Source: an uncultured Sphingomonadaceae bacterium
Lineage (GTDB): Bacteria > Pseudomonadota > Alphaproteobacteria > Sphingomonadales > Sphingomonadaceae
DNA length: 64,000 nt
Assembly (NCBI GenBank): GCA_947499975.1
Contig: CANMQE010000001.1
Span: forward strand, 744,001-808,000
Direction: 5' to 3'
The notes under the pieces are model-generated. The model was not told where the DNA came from. It worked only from the letters and a program-made list of their open reading frames with translations, and ran no database searches. Made by a program: the position numbers and the translations under genes. This document shows, in pieces, positions 28,356 through 37,680 of the stretch (positions are counted from its first letter, which is position 1; each line of letters opens with the position of its first letter).

Positions 28356-29503
28356 TGAGTGTAGCCGGCGATTGCTGGAACATCGCCGATCTGCGCGAAA
28401 AGGCGCAGCGGCGATTGCCGCGCGGCGTTTGGGAATATCTGGAACGCGGCGTCGAAGACGAGACGGGAATGAGCCGCAATCGCGTGGCCTTCGACCGAAT
28501 AGCTTTTCGCCCGCGGGTCCTTCGCAAGGTGGACCGGGTAAACACGCAAGCCACGATGCTGGGCACACAAGGCGCCCTGCCCCTTGCCATCGCGCCAACC
28601 GGCGCAGCGGGAATGATGTGGTATCGCGGCGATATAGCCCTGGCCGAGGCGGCGGCGAAGGCGGGGATTCCATTCTGTATCTCCAGCGCCAGCACACTGG
28701 ATGTCGAAGAGTTTGCCCATGTCGAGGGTACGCGGTGGTTCCAGCTTTACATGTGGGAGAACCGGGATCTCTCCTATGACGTGGTCCGCCGCGCCGATGC
28801 CACCGGTTGCGAGGCGCTGTTCGTAACGCTGGATCTGCCCGTACCGCCCAACCGCGAGTATCTGTGGCGCAGCGGTTTCGGGATGCCGTTCCAGCTCAAC
28901 CGGCGCAATCTGGTGGACATTCTCGCCCATCCCCGCTGGCTGGCAGGTGTGATCGGCCGATACATGCGCGATGGCGGCCTGCCCCAGCAGGCCAATCTTC
29001 CTGCCGAGTTGAAGCATTCGGTCGCCCGCGGGGCAAAGCCCGGCGCTCTTTTCAAGCAGGACAATATCGATTGGGAGGAGGTGAAGAAGCTACGCGATCT
29101 ATGGCCCGGCAAATTCGTTCTAAAAGGCATCCTGCATCCCGACGACGCCGTTCTGGCAAGGGATCTGGGGGCTGATGGTGTAGTGGTCTCCAACCATGGC
29201 GCGCGTTCGCTGGACCATTCCATTGCGGCGATCGATGCCCTGCCCGATATTGTCGAGAGCGTTGGCGGCACAATGTCCATCCTTCTCGACAGTGGGATCA
29301 GGCGCGGCAGCGACGTGGTGAAGGCCCTTGCGCTGGGTGCGGACGGGGCGATGGTGGGTCGCGCTCCATTGTACGGACTTGCCGCAGCGGGAATGCCGGG
29401 CGTCGAGCGGGCGATGGAATTGCTGGGCGCGGAAATTTCGCGCACCATGGCGATGCTGGGCCTCGTTTCCATTGCGGAGATAGATCGGCATGCCCTCGCG
29501 TGA
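28355..29503 (+). CDS. FMN-dependent alpha-hydroxy-acid oxidase/dehydrogenase
   Basis: A 382-residue TIM-barrel flavoenzyme of the LldD/glycolate-oxidase family. FMN and active-site motifs are IAPTGAAGMMW, FQLYMWENRD, LKGILHPDDAV, the catalytic His in SNHGARSLDHS (SNHGGRQLD in most relatives) and LDSGIRRGSDVVKAL with GRAPLYGLA. The family oxidises L-lactate, glycolate or mandelate to the keto acid. The GTG start overlaps the SDR stop by one base. Which acid it uses cannot be told. Confidence 0.9.
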   Translation: MSVAGDCWNIADLREKAQRRLPRGVWEYLERGVEDETGMSRNRVAFDRIAFRPRVLRKVDRVNTQATMLGTQGALPLAIAPTGAAGMMWYRGDIALAEAAAKAGIPFCISSASTLDVEEFAHVEGTRWFQLYMWENRDLSYDVVRRADATGCEALFVTLDLPVPPNREYLWRSGFGMPFQLNRRNLVDILAHPRWLAGVIGRYMRDGGLPQQANLPAELKHSVARGAKPGALFKQDNIDWEEVKKLRDLWPGKFVLKGILHPDDAVLARDLGADGVVVSNHGARSLDHSIAAIDALPDIVESVGGTMSILLDSGIRRGSDVVKALALGADGAMVGRAPLYGLAAAGMPGVERAMELLGAEISRTMAMLGLVSIAEIDRHALA

Positions 29504-29524
29504 AGGTAATGGCAGGCTGATGAA

Positions 29525-30496
29525 ATGAACTCGCTCAAACCGATGATTGTCGCCTTGGTGCTGTTGGCTTTCCCTGCCACCGCCATGGGGCAGGAAGCCA
29601 TCGATATCGAGACACAGGACCTTCGCCTCGCCAGCATCGCCGACAACATGCTGATCGCCAACGCCCGGCTTTGCAGAGAGACGATGCCCGTCACGGGCAT
29701 GATCCTGCACAGCGCAGATCAGTATGGCAGTTCGACACCAGGCCACTTTGCAGACGGTCCCCTGGCAATTGCGGGCGTTATCCCGGATTCGGCAGCGGAA
29801 AACCGTGGCCTGGAAAAAGGCGACACGATCACCGCGATCAACGGCGCCATGGTGAGCGCGATCACGCCGGCTGAGAACGGGCATCTGCGCGAAGCAGCGT
29901 TCTTCCGCCTGGCTGACATTCCGCCAGACGAACCGGTCGTGCTGACCGTGAAGCGATCAGGCAGAGACGAGACGGTTTTGATCGCTGCGCAAAGAGGGTG
30001 CCGCTCGCTCGTGGAGATCCTTGTAGCGGACGCGCCAAACGCCCGATCCGACGGCCGCGTGATCCAGTTTCAGCTCGCATTCGCTGCCAGTCTTTCGGAC
30101 GAAAATCTGGCCGTCGTCCTTGCGCATGAGCTGGCGCACACCGTGCTCGAACATCGACGTCGCAAGGTGGAAGCCGGGATCGATAACGCCAGCCTGCTGC
30201 GCCATTTTGGCCGCAACCAGCAGGCCAATCGGCAGGCGGAGGTGGAGGCTGACAGGCTGTCGGCCCACCTGCTGGCAAATGCCGGATACGATCCGCAACT
30301 GGCAGTATGGTTCTGGCGATCAGAGGACGGTGTTCGCGCCGGTGGCGGGCCTATGCCAAGCTGGATCTACCCGACGCAGGCTGCGCGCGCAGACCTGATC
30401 GAGGGAGAAATTTCGCGGTATTTACGGCTGCGGGCTGGCCCAAGTTGGCCCGGCCACCTGCTCCAATTGCGGGAACGGGCGTTCGCTTCGGACTAG
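29525..30496 (+). CDS. Exported PDZ-domain M48-type metallopeptidase
   Basis: A 323-residue secreted protease. A signal peptide (about residues 1-22) ends in ATAMGQ. A PDZ domain (about 70-160) carries GVIPDSAAENRGLEKGDTI. The M48-type zinc site follows: HELAHTVLEH (HExxH, about 201-210) with the third ligand probably in EVEADRLSAHLL (Glu and Asp about 240-246). Having the PDZ domain before the catalytic domain is unlike HtpX or BepA, which carry membrane helices or TPRs. It probably acts in periplasmic protein quality control (inference). Its stop overlaps the flavin-reductase stop on the other strand by four bases. Confidence 0.82.
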   Translation: MNSLKPMIVALVLLAFPATAMGQEAIDIETQDLRLASIADNMLIANARLCRETMPVTGMILHSADQYGSSTPGHFADGPLAIAGVIPDSAAENRGLEKGDTITAINGAMVSAITPAENGHLREAAFFRLADIPPDEPVVLTVKRSGRDETVLIAAQRGCRSLVEILVADAPNARSDGRVIQFQLAFAASLSDENLAVVLAHELAHTVLEHRRRKVEAGIDNASLLRHFGRNQQANRQAEVEADRLSAHLLANAGYDPQLAVWFWRSEDGVRAGGGPMPSWIYPTQAARADLIEGEISRYLRLRAGPSWPGHLLQLRERAFASD

Positions 30497-31014
30497 CGCT
30501 CTTGCGGATGCTTTCGCGGCGCTTCGCTGATGTCGATATAATCACGGTCGAAATAGGTAAGCGGCGTCGCGTCCTGCCGGTGCTTTGCCGTCAGCAATTC
30601 GCCGATGAAGATCGTGTGCGTGCCGAATTCGTGCCTGTGCACCGTGCGGCAGATCAGGCTGGACTGCGCCGAGCCGAGCACGGGAACGCCAGCGTGCTGC
30701 TCCCACGTACCAACCGCGAAACGATCCGCGTCCGGGCGCATGAAATGTTCCGCGACATCGCGATTGCCCAGCCCCAGCACGTTCACACAGAACCGTTCCG
30801 CCCGCTCCAGCGGATCGTGCAGCGAAGCCCTGCGGTTCACGCAGACCAGCAGAGATGGCGGATCGAAGCTCAGCGAACTTACCGCGGTGGCGAGGATCCC
30901 GTACCGCTGCCCGCCATCCATCGTGGTGACGGCATAGACCGTGGCAGCGACATGGCGCATCGATTCCTGAAAGGCCTGCACCAATTCATCGCGGCTCTGT
31001 CCTACATCGCTCAT
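30493..31014 (-). CDS. Flavin reductase family protein (HpaC-like)
   Basis: A 173-residue FMN-binding split-barrel protein of the flavin:NAD(P)H reductase group. The family motifs AATVYAVTT, ILATAVSSLSFDPPSLLVCVNR and CVNVLGLGNRDVAEHF are visible, with the later EFGTHTIFIGEL. Such enzymes supply reduced flavin to two-component monooxygenases, but none lies beside it here. The ATG at 31014 starts MSDVGQSRDE; a longer frame upstream is not supported. It is divergent from the riboflavin gene ribBX and shares its 104-bp upstream region, including the operator-like repeats. Confidence 0.88.
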   Translation of the reverse strand: MSDVGQSRDELVQAFQESMRHVAATVYAVTTMDGGQRYGILATAVSSLSFDPPSLLVCVNRRASLHDPLERAERFCVNVLGLGNRDVAEHFMRPDADRFAVGTWEQHAGVPVLGSAQSSLICRTVHRHEFGTHTIFIGELLTAKHRQDATPLTYFDRDYIDISEAPRKHPQER

Positions 31015-31068
31015 TCGTGTTCTTTGCGGTTTCGCGAGTCGCGGCGCAAGGGTGAATTTCAGCGGGCA

Positions 31069-31108
31069 ATGTGATCGATCAAGGTTGCTATCACATTTTA
31101 ATGTGATA
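31069..31108 (+). promoter_or_regulatory. Three phased half-sites, candidate operator of ribBX
   Basis: Three copies of one 7-bp word lie just upstream of ribBX: ATGTGAT (31069-31075), its complement ATCACAT (31090-31096) and ATGTGAT (31101-31107). The last two form the perfect inverted repeat TATCACAT-TTTA-ATGTGATA. Centre spacings are 21 and 11 bp, about two turns and one turn of DNA, so all three face the same side of the helix. The element ends 10 bp before the start codon and would cover a promoter there. No Shine-Dalgarno is evident between it and the ATG, so a leaderless transcript is possible. Binding by the HTH of RibBX itself is the inferred use. Confidence 0.65.
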
Positions 31109-31118
31109 AACGGCACGC

Positions 31119-32387
31119 ATGAGCGATATTATCATAGAACGAGTCCGCGAAATTATCGCGGAAGGAAAGATGACCCGCGCCGGCCTCGCCCGTGCCGCAG
31201 GGCTGCATGCCAACACGCTGCGCGATTGCAACGAAGATGGCTGGAACCCAACATCGGACACGCTGAGCAAGCTCGACCGCTTCCTGACCGACAATGACGA
31301 GACGCCGGTGCTGGTCGGCATCGAGGAAATCATCGAGGAAGCGCGCAATGGCCGCATGTATGTGCTGGTGGATGACGAGGACCGCGAGAACGAGGGTGAT
31401 CTCATCATTCCGGCGCAGATGGCCACGCCCAATGCGATCAACTTCATGGCCACACACGGTCGCGGACTGATCTGCCTTTCTCTCACCAACAGGCGCGGCA
31501 AGGAACTGGGCCTGGAGATGATGAGCAATCGCAATCGCGAAAGCCAGCAGACCGCCTTCACCGTAGCCATCGAGGCGCGCGAAGGCGTCACCACCGGTAT
31601 CAGTGCCGCAGACAGGGCACGCACTGTCTCGGTCGCCATCGATTCATCCAAGGGGCCGGACGATATTGTGACCCCCGGCCATGTCTTCCCGCTGATCGCC
31701 CGCGATGGCGGCGTGCTGGTGCGCGCCGGCCACACGGAAGCGGCGGTGGACATATCCCGCCTCGCCGGCCTCAATCCTAGCGGCGTGATCTGTGAGATCA
31801 TGAATGAAGACGGCACGATGGCGCGGCTGGAAAACCTCACGGGTTTTGCCCGCAAGCACGGCCTGAAGATCGGCACGATCCGCGATCTTATCGAATACCG
31901 GATGCGCAACGATCACCTGGTAAAGCGCACCAACGAAAGCACCTTCAGCTCCGACTACGGCGGCGACTGGCGCGTTGCGAGCTATCGCAACACGGTGGAC
32001 GGCTCCATCAATCTGGTGCTGCAGAAAGGCCATGTCGTGCCCGGGAAGCCGGTGCTGACGCGGATGCACGCCATCTCCATCTTCGACGATGTGCTGGGTC
32101 GCAGCGGAGAGCGCAAGAGGACCTTGCAGCGATCCATGGCGGCAATCGGCGAAGAAGGCGAAGGCGTGATCGTGGTGCTGATGCCCAACAAGCCGACAAC
32201 GCTGGAAACCGAGATTGCCGGCAACTCGCAGACCAGCAGCGAGCTGCGCGAGTATGGCATCGGCGCGCAGATCCTGGCGGATCTGGGCGTGACGGACATG
32301 ATCCTGCTATCCAATTCCCAGCACAATGTCGTCGGCCTGGAAGGCTATGGCATTACCGTAACCGAAACCCGCGCAATTCCGGAGTAA
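31119..32387 (+). CDS. ribB: HTH-RibBX fusion: 3,4-dihydroxy-2-butanone-4-phosphate synthase with N-terminal DNA-binding domain
   Basis: A 422-residue three-part protein. Residues 1-58 are a Cro/CI-type helix-turn-helix ([19 protein letters not shown] with [14 protein letters not shown]). Residues about 62-265 are RibB, which makes 3,4-dihydroxy-2-butanone 4-phosphate from ribulose 5-phosphate. It shows [24 protein letters not shown] and [16 protein letters not shown]. Residues about 275-420 resemble GTP cyclohydrolase II but lack the three zinc Cys: the zone reads [15 protein letters not shown]. This makes it a RibBX-type enzyme, not a true RibBA. The HTH is the unusual part. ribH follows 4 bp downstream. 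Confidence 0.92.
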   Translation: MSDIIIERVREIIAEGKMTRAGLARAAGLHANTLRDCNEDGWNPTSDTLSKLDRFLTDNDETPVLVGIEEIIEEARNGRMYVLVDDEDRENEGDLIIPAQMATPNAINFMATHGRGLICLSLTNRRGKELGLEMMSNRNRESQQTAFTVAIEAREGVTTGISAADRARTVSVAIDSSKGPDDIVTPGHVFPLIARDGGVLVRAGHTEAAVDISRLAGLNPSGVICEIMNEDGTMARLENLTGFARKHGLKIGTIRDLIEYRMRNDHLVKRTNESTFSSDYGGDWRVASYRNTVDGSINLVLQKGHVVPGKPVLTRMHAISIFDDVLGRSGERKRTLQRSMAAIGEEGEGVIVVLMPNKPTTLETEIAGNSQTSSELREYGIGAQILADLGVTDMILLSNSQHNVVGLEGYGITVTETRAIPE

Positions 32388-32391
32388 GCCA

Positions 32392-32811
32392 ATGGCCAAG
32401 TTCCTCATCGTGGAAGCCCGCTTCTACGAAAAATTCAATGACATGCTGATCGAAGGTGCCAGAGCCGCTCTGAAAGAGGCAGGCCACGATGTGGACGTAC
32501 TGACCGTTCCCGGTGCGCTGGAAGTTCCGGGCGCAATTGCCCTGGCCGCAGAAAGCGGGCAGTATGACGGCTTCGTTGCTCTTGGCGTGGTGATCCGCGG
32601 CGAAACGTATCACTTCGAGATCGTGGCCGGAGAAAGCGCGCGCGCCATCATGGCGCTGACGATGGATGGCATTCCCATCGGCAACGGCATTCTCACCACG
32701 GAAGACGAGGGACAGGCCCTGCGTCGCGCCGATCCGTCGCAAAAGAACAAGGGCGGTGAAGCTGCACAGGCCGCAATTCGCCTGCTGGAGTTGCGGGAAC
32801 AATTCGCATGA
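32392..32811 (+). CDS. ribH: Lumazine synthase RibH
   Basis: Condenses the RibB product with the pyrimidine-dione to give 6,7-dimethyl-8-ribityllumazine, the penultimate riboflavin step. At 139 residues it has the family motifs [43 protein letters not shown] and [18 protein letters not shown]. The catalytic His in YHFE is present (His about 78). It lies 4 bp after ribBX and overlaps the aldo/keto reductase start, so two flavin steps share one operon. Confidence 0.96.
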   Translation: MAKFLIVEARFYEKFNDMLIEGARAALKEAGHDVDVLTVPGALEVPGAIALAAESGQYDGFVALGVVIRGETYHFEIVAGESARAIMALTMDGIPIGNGILTTEDEGQALRRADPSQKNKGGEAAQAAIRLLELREQFA

Positions 32812-33764
32812 GCACGCAGGATTTCATCGCAGGCTTGCCGCTGGTGCTGGGCGGCAACGTGTTCGGCTGGACAGCCGATGGGGACGATGGCCTTGCCGTT
32901 CTGGACGCCTTCTACGAGGCCGGCGGACGAATGATCGACACAGCCGATGTCTATTCGGCCTGGGTGGATGGCCATCACGGTGGCGAGTCCGAGGCCTTTA
33001 TCGGCAAATGGCTGACATCTCGCGGCGTGCGAAGCGAAATGCGCATCCACACCAAGACTGGCATGCTCAGCGCGAAGAAGCCGACGGATCCAGGTTCGAT
33101 GGGCGATCCCGATCTCTACCGTCCCGAGGAAGTGCTGGCCCACCTCGATGCATCACTCAATCGGTTGCAGACCGACTATATCGACTTGTATTACGCGCAC
33201 CGCGACTTCGAGGGGCTGGAAATCGGCGCCATCGTCGATGCCTTTAACGACGCCGCTGACACCGGCAAGGTGCGCGCGCTGGGGGCATCCAATTTCGATC
33301 CAAAGCGCCTTTCGGCCGCACTTGAATATGCCGATGCGAACGGCAAGAAGCCGTTCCTGGCCCTGCAGAACGAATACAATCTGGTGGCGCGCGATTCCTA
33401 CGGTTCGGACCTTCAGGAACTGGTGACCGCGCGCGACATCGCGATGCTTCCTTTCTTCAGCCTCGCCGCCGGGTATCTCACCGGAAAATATCGCAAGCCC
33501 GAAGATTTCGAGAACAAAGAACGTGCCTATCGCACGAAGGATTATGCCGAAAGCGGTCCGCCGGTGCTGGCCGTGATGGACGAGATTGCCACTGAAACGG
33601 GAGCCACCCTGCCGGCCATCGCCCTGGCATGGCTAGCCCGCCAGCCCGGCATCCCTGCGCCGATCGCCAGCGCGCGCAATGGCGAACAGCTTGCTACGCT
33701 GCTGGAGTTCACGAAGCTCGAACTTTCGGACGATCAGGTGGACCGCCTGACAAAGGCGCTTTGA
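32808..33764 (+). CDS. Aldo/keto reductase
   Basis: A 318-residue NADPH-dependent (alpha/beta)8 oxidoreductase. The catalytic tetrad is visible: Asp in MIDTADVY, Tyr of the same motif, Lys in IHTKTG and His in DLYYAHRD. The NADPH-binding C-terminal segment is IAPIASARN-like ([12 protein letters not shown]). It starts inside the last codons of ribH (ATGA overlap), so it is cotranscribed with the riboflavin genes. A functional link to flavin metabolism is not evident, and its substrate is unknown. Confidence 0.9.
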   Translation: MSTQDFIAGLPLVLGGNVFGWTADGDDGLAVLDAFYEAGGRMIDTADVYSAWVDGHHGGESEAFIGKWLTSRGVRSEMRIHTKTGMLSAKKPTDPGSMGDPDLYRPEEVLAHLDASLNRLQTDYIDLYYAHRDFEGLEIGAIVDAFNDAADTGKVRALGASNFDPKRLSAALEYADANGKKPFLALQNEYNLVARDSYGSDLQELVTARDIAMLPFFSLAAGYLTGKYRKPEDFENKERAYRTKDYAESGPPVLAVMDEIATETGATLPAIALAWLARQPGIPAPIASARNGEQLATLLEFTKLELSDDQVDRLTKAL

Positions 33765-33876
33765 CGATCACACGAGCTCACACCACGATGTGATGCTGCT
33801 CGATTCCCGGCCCCTCCTCGCTTGAAAAAGGTCGGGGGACAAGGGCCTGAAATTGGACAGCGAGGGCCAGGGATGG

Positions 33877-33908
33877 TCGGTCCGGTCACTGCGGCAAGAC
33901 CGGACCGA
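33877..33908. repeat. 11-bp perfect inverted repeat between convergent genes
   Basis: TCGGTCCGGTC (33877-33887) and GACCGGACCGA (33898-33908) are exact complements around a 10-base loop. A third related word, GCCGGTCCGGC, follows at about 33914. The element lies in the 191-bp gap between the aldo/keto reductase and the convergent enolase gene. It could end transcription from both sides, although neither side has a T-tract. It might also be a dispersed intergenic repeat. Confidence 0.5.
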
Positions 33909-33955
33909 GCCACGCCGGTCCGGCAAAGCCTTCTGCCAAATGATCGACGCCAGAA

Positions 33956-35310
<1,355 letters not shown>

Positions 35311-35388
35311 AGTGCCATTGAACCGGGGTGTGTTAGCCCCATGATACAATCAGAGGGACACAAAGTGACCCCAGGAAGGGAATCAACA

Positions 35389-35940
35389 ATGGCAGCCAAG
35401 AAGCCCGCAACCACCAAAGCCCCCGCCCCCGTGACGGCAGAACCCACGGCGACGGTAGAACCGACGACCACGACATCCACCAAGACCACCTCGCCCAACA
35501 CGGCAGAGGCGAAGTCGCGCTTCAATGCCGCGCTGGATGAAGCCAAGGCCGGCGCTGCTGCCCTGGGTGACGAAGCAAAGCTGCGCGCAAGCGGCTATCG
35601 TGACGAAGCCCGCGTTCGCGGCGAGAAGTATTCCGGCGATGCCAAGTCAAAGGCCGGCGAACTTGCCGTGGAAGGCAAGCACAAGGCCAGCGAAGCGATG
35701 ACCGGCCTATCCCGCGTGATCGATGAGAACGCACCGACTCTGGACGAAAAGCTCGGCCCGAAATACGGCGATTATGCCCGTTCCGCATCGCGTTCGTTGC
35801 AGGACAACGCCCGCAAGCTGGACGAGAAGAACCTCGACGAGCTGGCCGAAGAATCGCGCGAAGCAATTCGCAAGAGCCCGGCAACCGCAGTCGGCTTGGC
35901 TGCGCTGGTCGGCTTCTTCTTCGCACGTCTCTTCCGCTAA
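35389..35940 (+). CDS. DUF883/YqjD-like tail-anchored membrane protein
   Basis: A 183-residue protein with a Lys/Ala/Pro/Thr-rich disordered N-terminus (about 1-45), a long charged Ala-rich helical middle, and a C-terminal hydrophobic helix ending in FFFARLFR. The segment REAIRKSPATAVGLAALVG matches the closing pattern of DUF883/ElaB/YqjD proteins. In E. coli these are inner-membrane proteins made in stationary phase, and YqjD binds ribosomes. The ATG at 35389 has AGGAAGGG about 9 bases upstream. It is first in a four-gene cluster behind the EcfG-type promoter. Confidence 0.75.
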   Translation: MAAKKPATTKAPAPVTAEPTATVEPTTTTSTKTTSPNTAEAKSRFNAALDEAKAGAAALGDEAKLRASGYRDEARVRGEKYSGDAKSKAGELAVEGKHKASEAMTGLSRVIDENAPTLDEKLGPKYGDYARSASRSLQDNARKLDEKNLDELAEESREAIRKSPATAVGLAALVGFFFARLFR

Positions 35941-35946
35941 GAGATA

Positions 35947-36402
35947 GTGCCACTCGAGGACGAAGAAGGCATCGAGCCTATCCAGGCCAAGAATGCCTCA
36001 GAAGCCATGCGTGGACCGCAGGATGATCAGTCATACGCTGATCATCCTGCGCCCACACGTTCACTTGCAGATGATCTCGAGGCGCTGTTCGAGGATACGA
36101 AGACCTATCTCGACGCCGAGATGTCTTATCAGAAATCCCGCGCGGGGTTCGTGGCCAACAGGCTCAAGCAGACCGTCGCCTTTGGCGTGGTCGCTGCTTA
36201 TCTCGCGGTACTCGCGACGATTGGCCTCACGGTAGGTCTGATCATCGCCCTGACCCCGCTAATCACGGCCTGGGGCGCCACCGCAGTAGTGGTGCTGGCC
36301 CTGCTGATCATCGCATTCTTGTTTGCGAGGAAGGCTGGCAGAGCGTGGAATGACATCATGGGCGCAGTGAAGAGCGAAGAGGAACCTGCCGATCATGGCT
36401 GA
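35947..36402 (+). CDS. Phage-holin-superfamily (YqjE-like) membrane protein
   Basis: A 151-residue protein starting at GTG. A soluble N-terminal half is followed by two adjacent membrane helices (about 76-100, VAAYLAVLATIGLTVGLIIAL, and 108-128) and the basic segment FARKAGRAW. This resembles the putative holin superfamily III that includes E. coli YqjE. A perfect 13-bp inverted repeat lies within codons 24-35. The next gene overlaps its end by eight bases. A shared role with the YqjD-like gene upstream is inferred from gene order. Confidence 0.75.
   Translation: MPLEDEEGIEPIQAKNASEAMRGPQDDQSYADHPAPTRSLADDLEALFEDTKTYLDAEMSYQKSRAGFVANRLKQTVAFGVVAAYLAVLATIGLTVGLIIALTPLITAWGATAVVVLALLIIAFLFARKAGRAWNDIMGAVKSEEEPADHG
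36018..36050. repeat. 13-bp perfect inverted repeat inside the holin-like gene
   Basis: GCAGGATGATCAG (36018-36030) and CTGATCATCCTGC (36038-36050) are exact complements around the 7-base loop TCATACG. In the mRNA this forms a strong hairpin about 70 bases after the start codon. It may slow translation, act as an attenuator between the first and second genes, or bind a protein. No T-tract follows, so it is not a standard terminator. Confidence 0.75.
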
Positions 36403-36760
36403 TCTCCAGCAGCAATTGCATGAAGACCGCATGTTGCGGGACGCCGCAAAACGGATGGTAAAATCCGATATGCGGTTCGTGAAAGGCGACGTGGCCAGCA
36501 GGGGCTTGGGCGCACGCTTTGCCGACAGGGCAAAGGACGGCGCCGCAGAATTTGCCGATCGAACCGGCAGCTATGCCGATACGCATCGTGCACAGGTGGG
36601 CACCGGTATCGCGGTTGCCGCCGTCGCATTCTTCGGTTGGATCTTCCGCGAAGAGCTTTCCGACGCGGTCTATAACCTGTTCCACGAGAAGGGCGTATTC
36701 GAAAAGGCTTCCGACAAGGCGGAACAACTCGCCAAGGATGCCCGTTCCCTATTCGACTGA
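36395..36760 (+). CDS. Small single-pass membrane protein of the yqj-like cluster, hypothetical
   Basis: A 121-residue protein with a charged N-terminal half (ADLQQQLHEDRMLRDAAKRM), one membrane helix at about 68-86 (GTGIAVAAVAFFGWIF) and an amphipathic Lys/Asp-rich tail (EKASDKAEQLAKDARSL). It overlaps the holin-like gene by eight bases. Its position matches that of yqjK in the E. coli yqjD-yqjE-yqjK group, but no sequence relation can be shown by eye. The function is unknown. Confidence 0.7.
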   Translation: MADLQQQLHEDRMLRDAAKRMVKSDMRFVKGDVASRGLGARFADRAKDGAAEFADRTGSYADTHRAQVGTGIAVAAVAFFGWIFREELSDAVYNLFHEKGVFEKASDKAEQLAKDARSLFD

Positions 36761-36783
36761 CACATAATTTTCCGGAGACTCCG

Positions 36784-37275
36784 ATGAACGACCCCAAACG
36801 AGCAGAAATCAAGGCCCGCATCGCAGCCGCGCAGGCACGCGAAGAAGCAAAGGCCGAGCAATCCACAACGCAGCGCGTTGCCGACAAGGCTTCGGACGCC
36901 ACCGATGCCTTCACCGGTTTCGTGCGTGAACATCCCATCGCATCCGCTGCGGGCGGCCTGGCGCTGGGCGTGCTGATCGCAGGCATGTTCAAGGGCCCGC
37001 GCCGCGCAGCTGCTGAAGGCGGCGCAAAGGCTGTTGGCCTTGCTGCCATCGGCGCAGAGATCGCCTCCGCCTTCGCCAGCGAACTGCTGGACGATGCCAA
37101 GGATGTTGGCCGTGCAGGTGCACGCCGCGCCGAGGACGCCGGAGACGCCATTGGCGACCGCGCACGTTCGATCCGCCGCGACGCGAATTACCAGGCGGAT
37201 CGCGCCGGTGATGCCGCTCGCATCGCAAGCCGCGAAACCGGCAAGCGCATCGCCCGCGCCTTCGGACGCCGCTGA
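36784..37275 (+). CDS. Ala/Arg-rich membrane-associated protein of the yqj-like cluster, hypothetical
   Basis: A 163-residue protein with an N-terminal charged helix and the membrane-spanning stretch HPIASAAGGLALGVLIAGMF (about 52-71). A second hydrophobic stretch follows, then a C-terminal Arg/Asp/Ala-rich region with repeating RAxDA-like units. The phrase FVREHPIASAAGGLALGVLIA resembles the glycine-zipper helix of DUF883 proteins. It lies 23 bp after the previous gene and probably ends the cluster. Length and composition suggest a structural envelope role; no catalytic motif is seen. Confidence 0.7.
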   Translation: MNDPKRAEIKARIAAAQAREEAKAEQSTTQRVADKASDATDAFTGFVREHPIASAAGGLALGVLIAGMFKGPRRAAAEGGAKAVGLAAIGAEIASAFASELLDDAKDVGRAGARRAEDAGDAIGDRARSIRRDANYQADRAGDAARIASRETGKRIARAFGRR

Positions 37276-37380
37276 TACATTCCAGTACGCTTTACGCGAA
37301 CAAAGTCCCCTTGCGCTCTGGCCTTTATGGCTTAGAGCGCGAGGGGATCTTTGTATTCACCTCAACCGAAAGGCTTGCCC

Positions 37381-37620
37381 ATGTCCGAAGAGCACGACCA
37401 CCAGCTTCTCCATCTCGTGATGGGTGGCCGCGTTACCGATCCCCGCGGCGTGGAATTCCAGGATCTGAAGGATATTCACGTCGTGGGCTTCTTCCCCGAT
37501 CATGCCAGCGCCGAAGAAGCATGGCGCGGCTGGGCACAGCGCACGGTGGACGATGCGGAGATGAAATACGTGATCGTCCATCTGCACAAGCTGCTGGAGC
37601 CGGACCTTCCTGGTAAGTAG
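37381..37620 (+). CDS. DUF4170 family small protein
   Basis: A 79-residue soluble protein. LHLVMGGRVTDPRGVEFQDL, HVVGFFPDHASAEEAWRGWA and MKYVIVHLHKLLEP follow the conserved DUF4170 pattern of alphaproteobacteria. The ATG at 37381 is chosen because the conserved part begins just after it; ten upstream in-frame codons look like leader. A strong terminator follows. The function is unknown. Confidence 0.85.
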   Translation: MSEEHDHQLLHLVMGGRVTDPRGVEFQDLKDIHVVGFFPDHASAEEAWRGWAQRTVDDAEMKYVIVHLHKLLEPDLPGK

Positions 37621-37630
37621 GCCTTCAAAC

Positions 37631-37660
37631 AAAAAGCCCCGCGTTTCGCGGGGCTTTTCG
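37631..37660. terminator. Bidirectional intrinsic terminator
   Basis: The stem AAAAAGCCCCGC / GCGGGGCTTTT with a GTTTC loop carries an A-run on one side and a T-run on the other. It can therefore end both the DUF4170 transcript and the converging greA transcript. Confidence 0.9.
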
Positions 37661-37680
37661 TATGGATCGGTGCGGCAGGC

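Noticed and set aside
31069-31118. FMN riboswitch in front of ribBX
   Set aside because: The space is too short, and the gap contains DNA-operator-type repeats and none of the conserved RFN-element stems.
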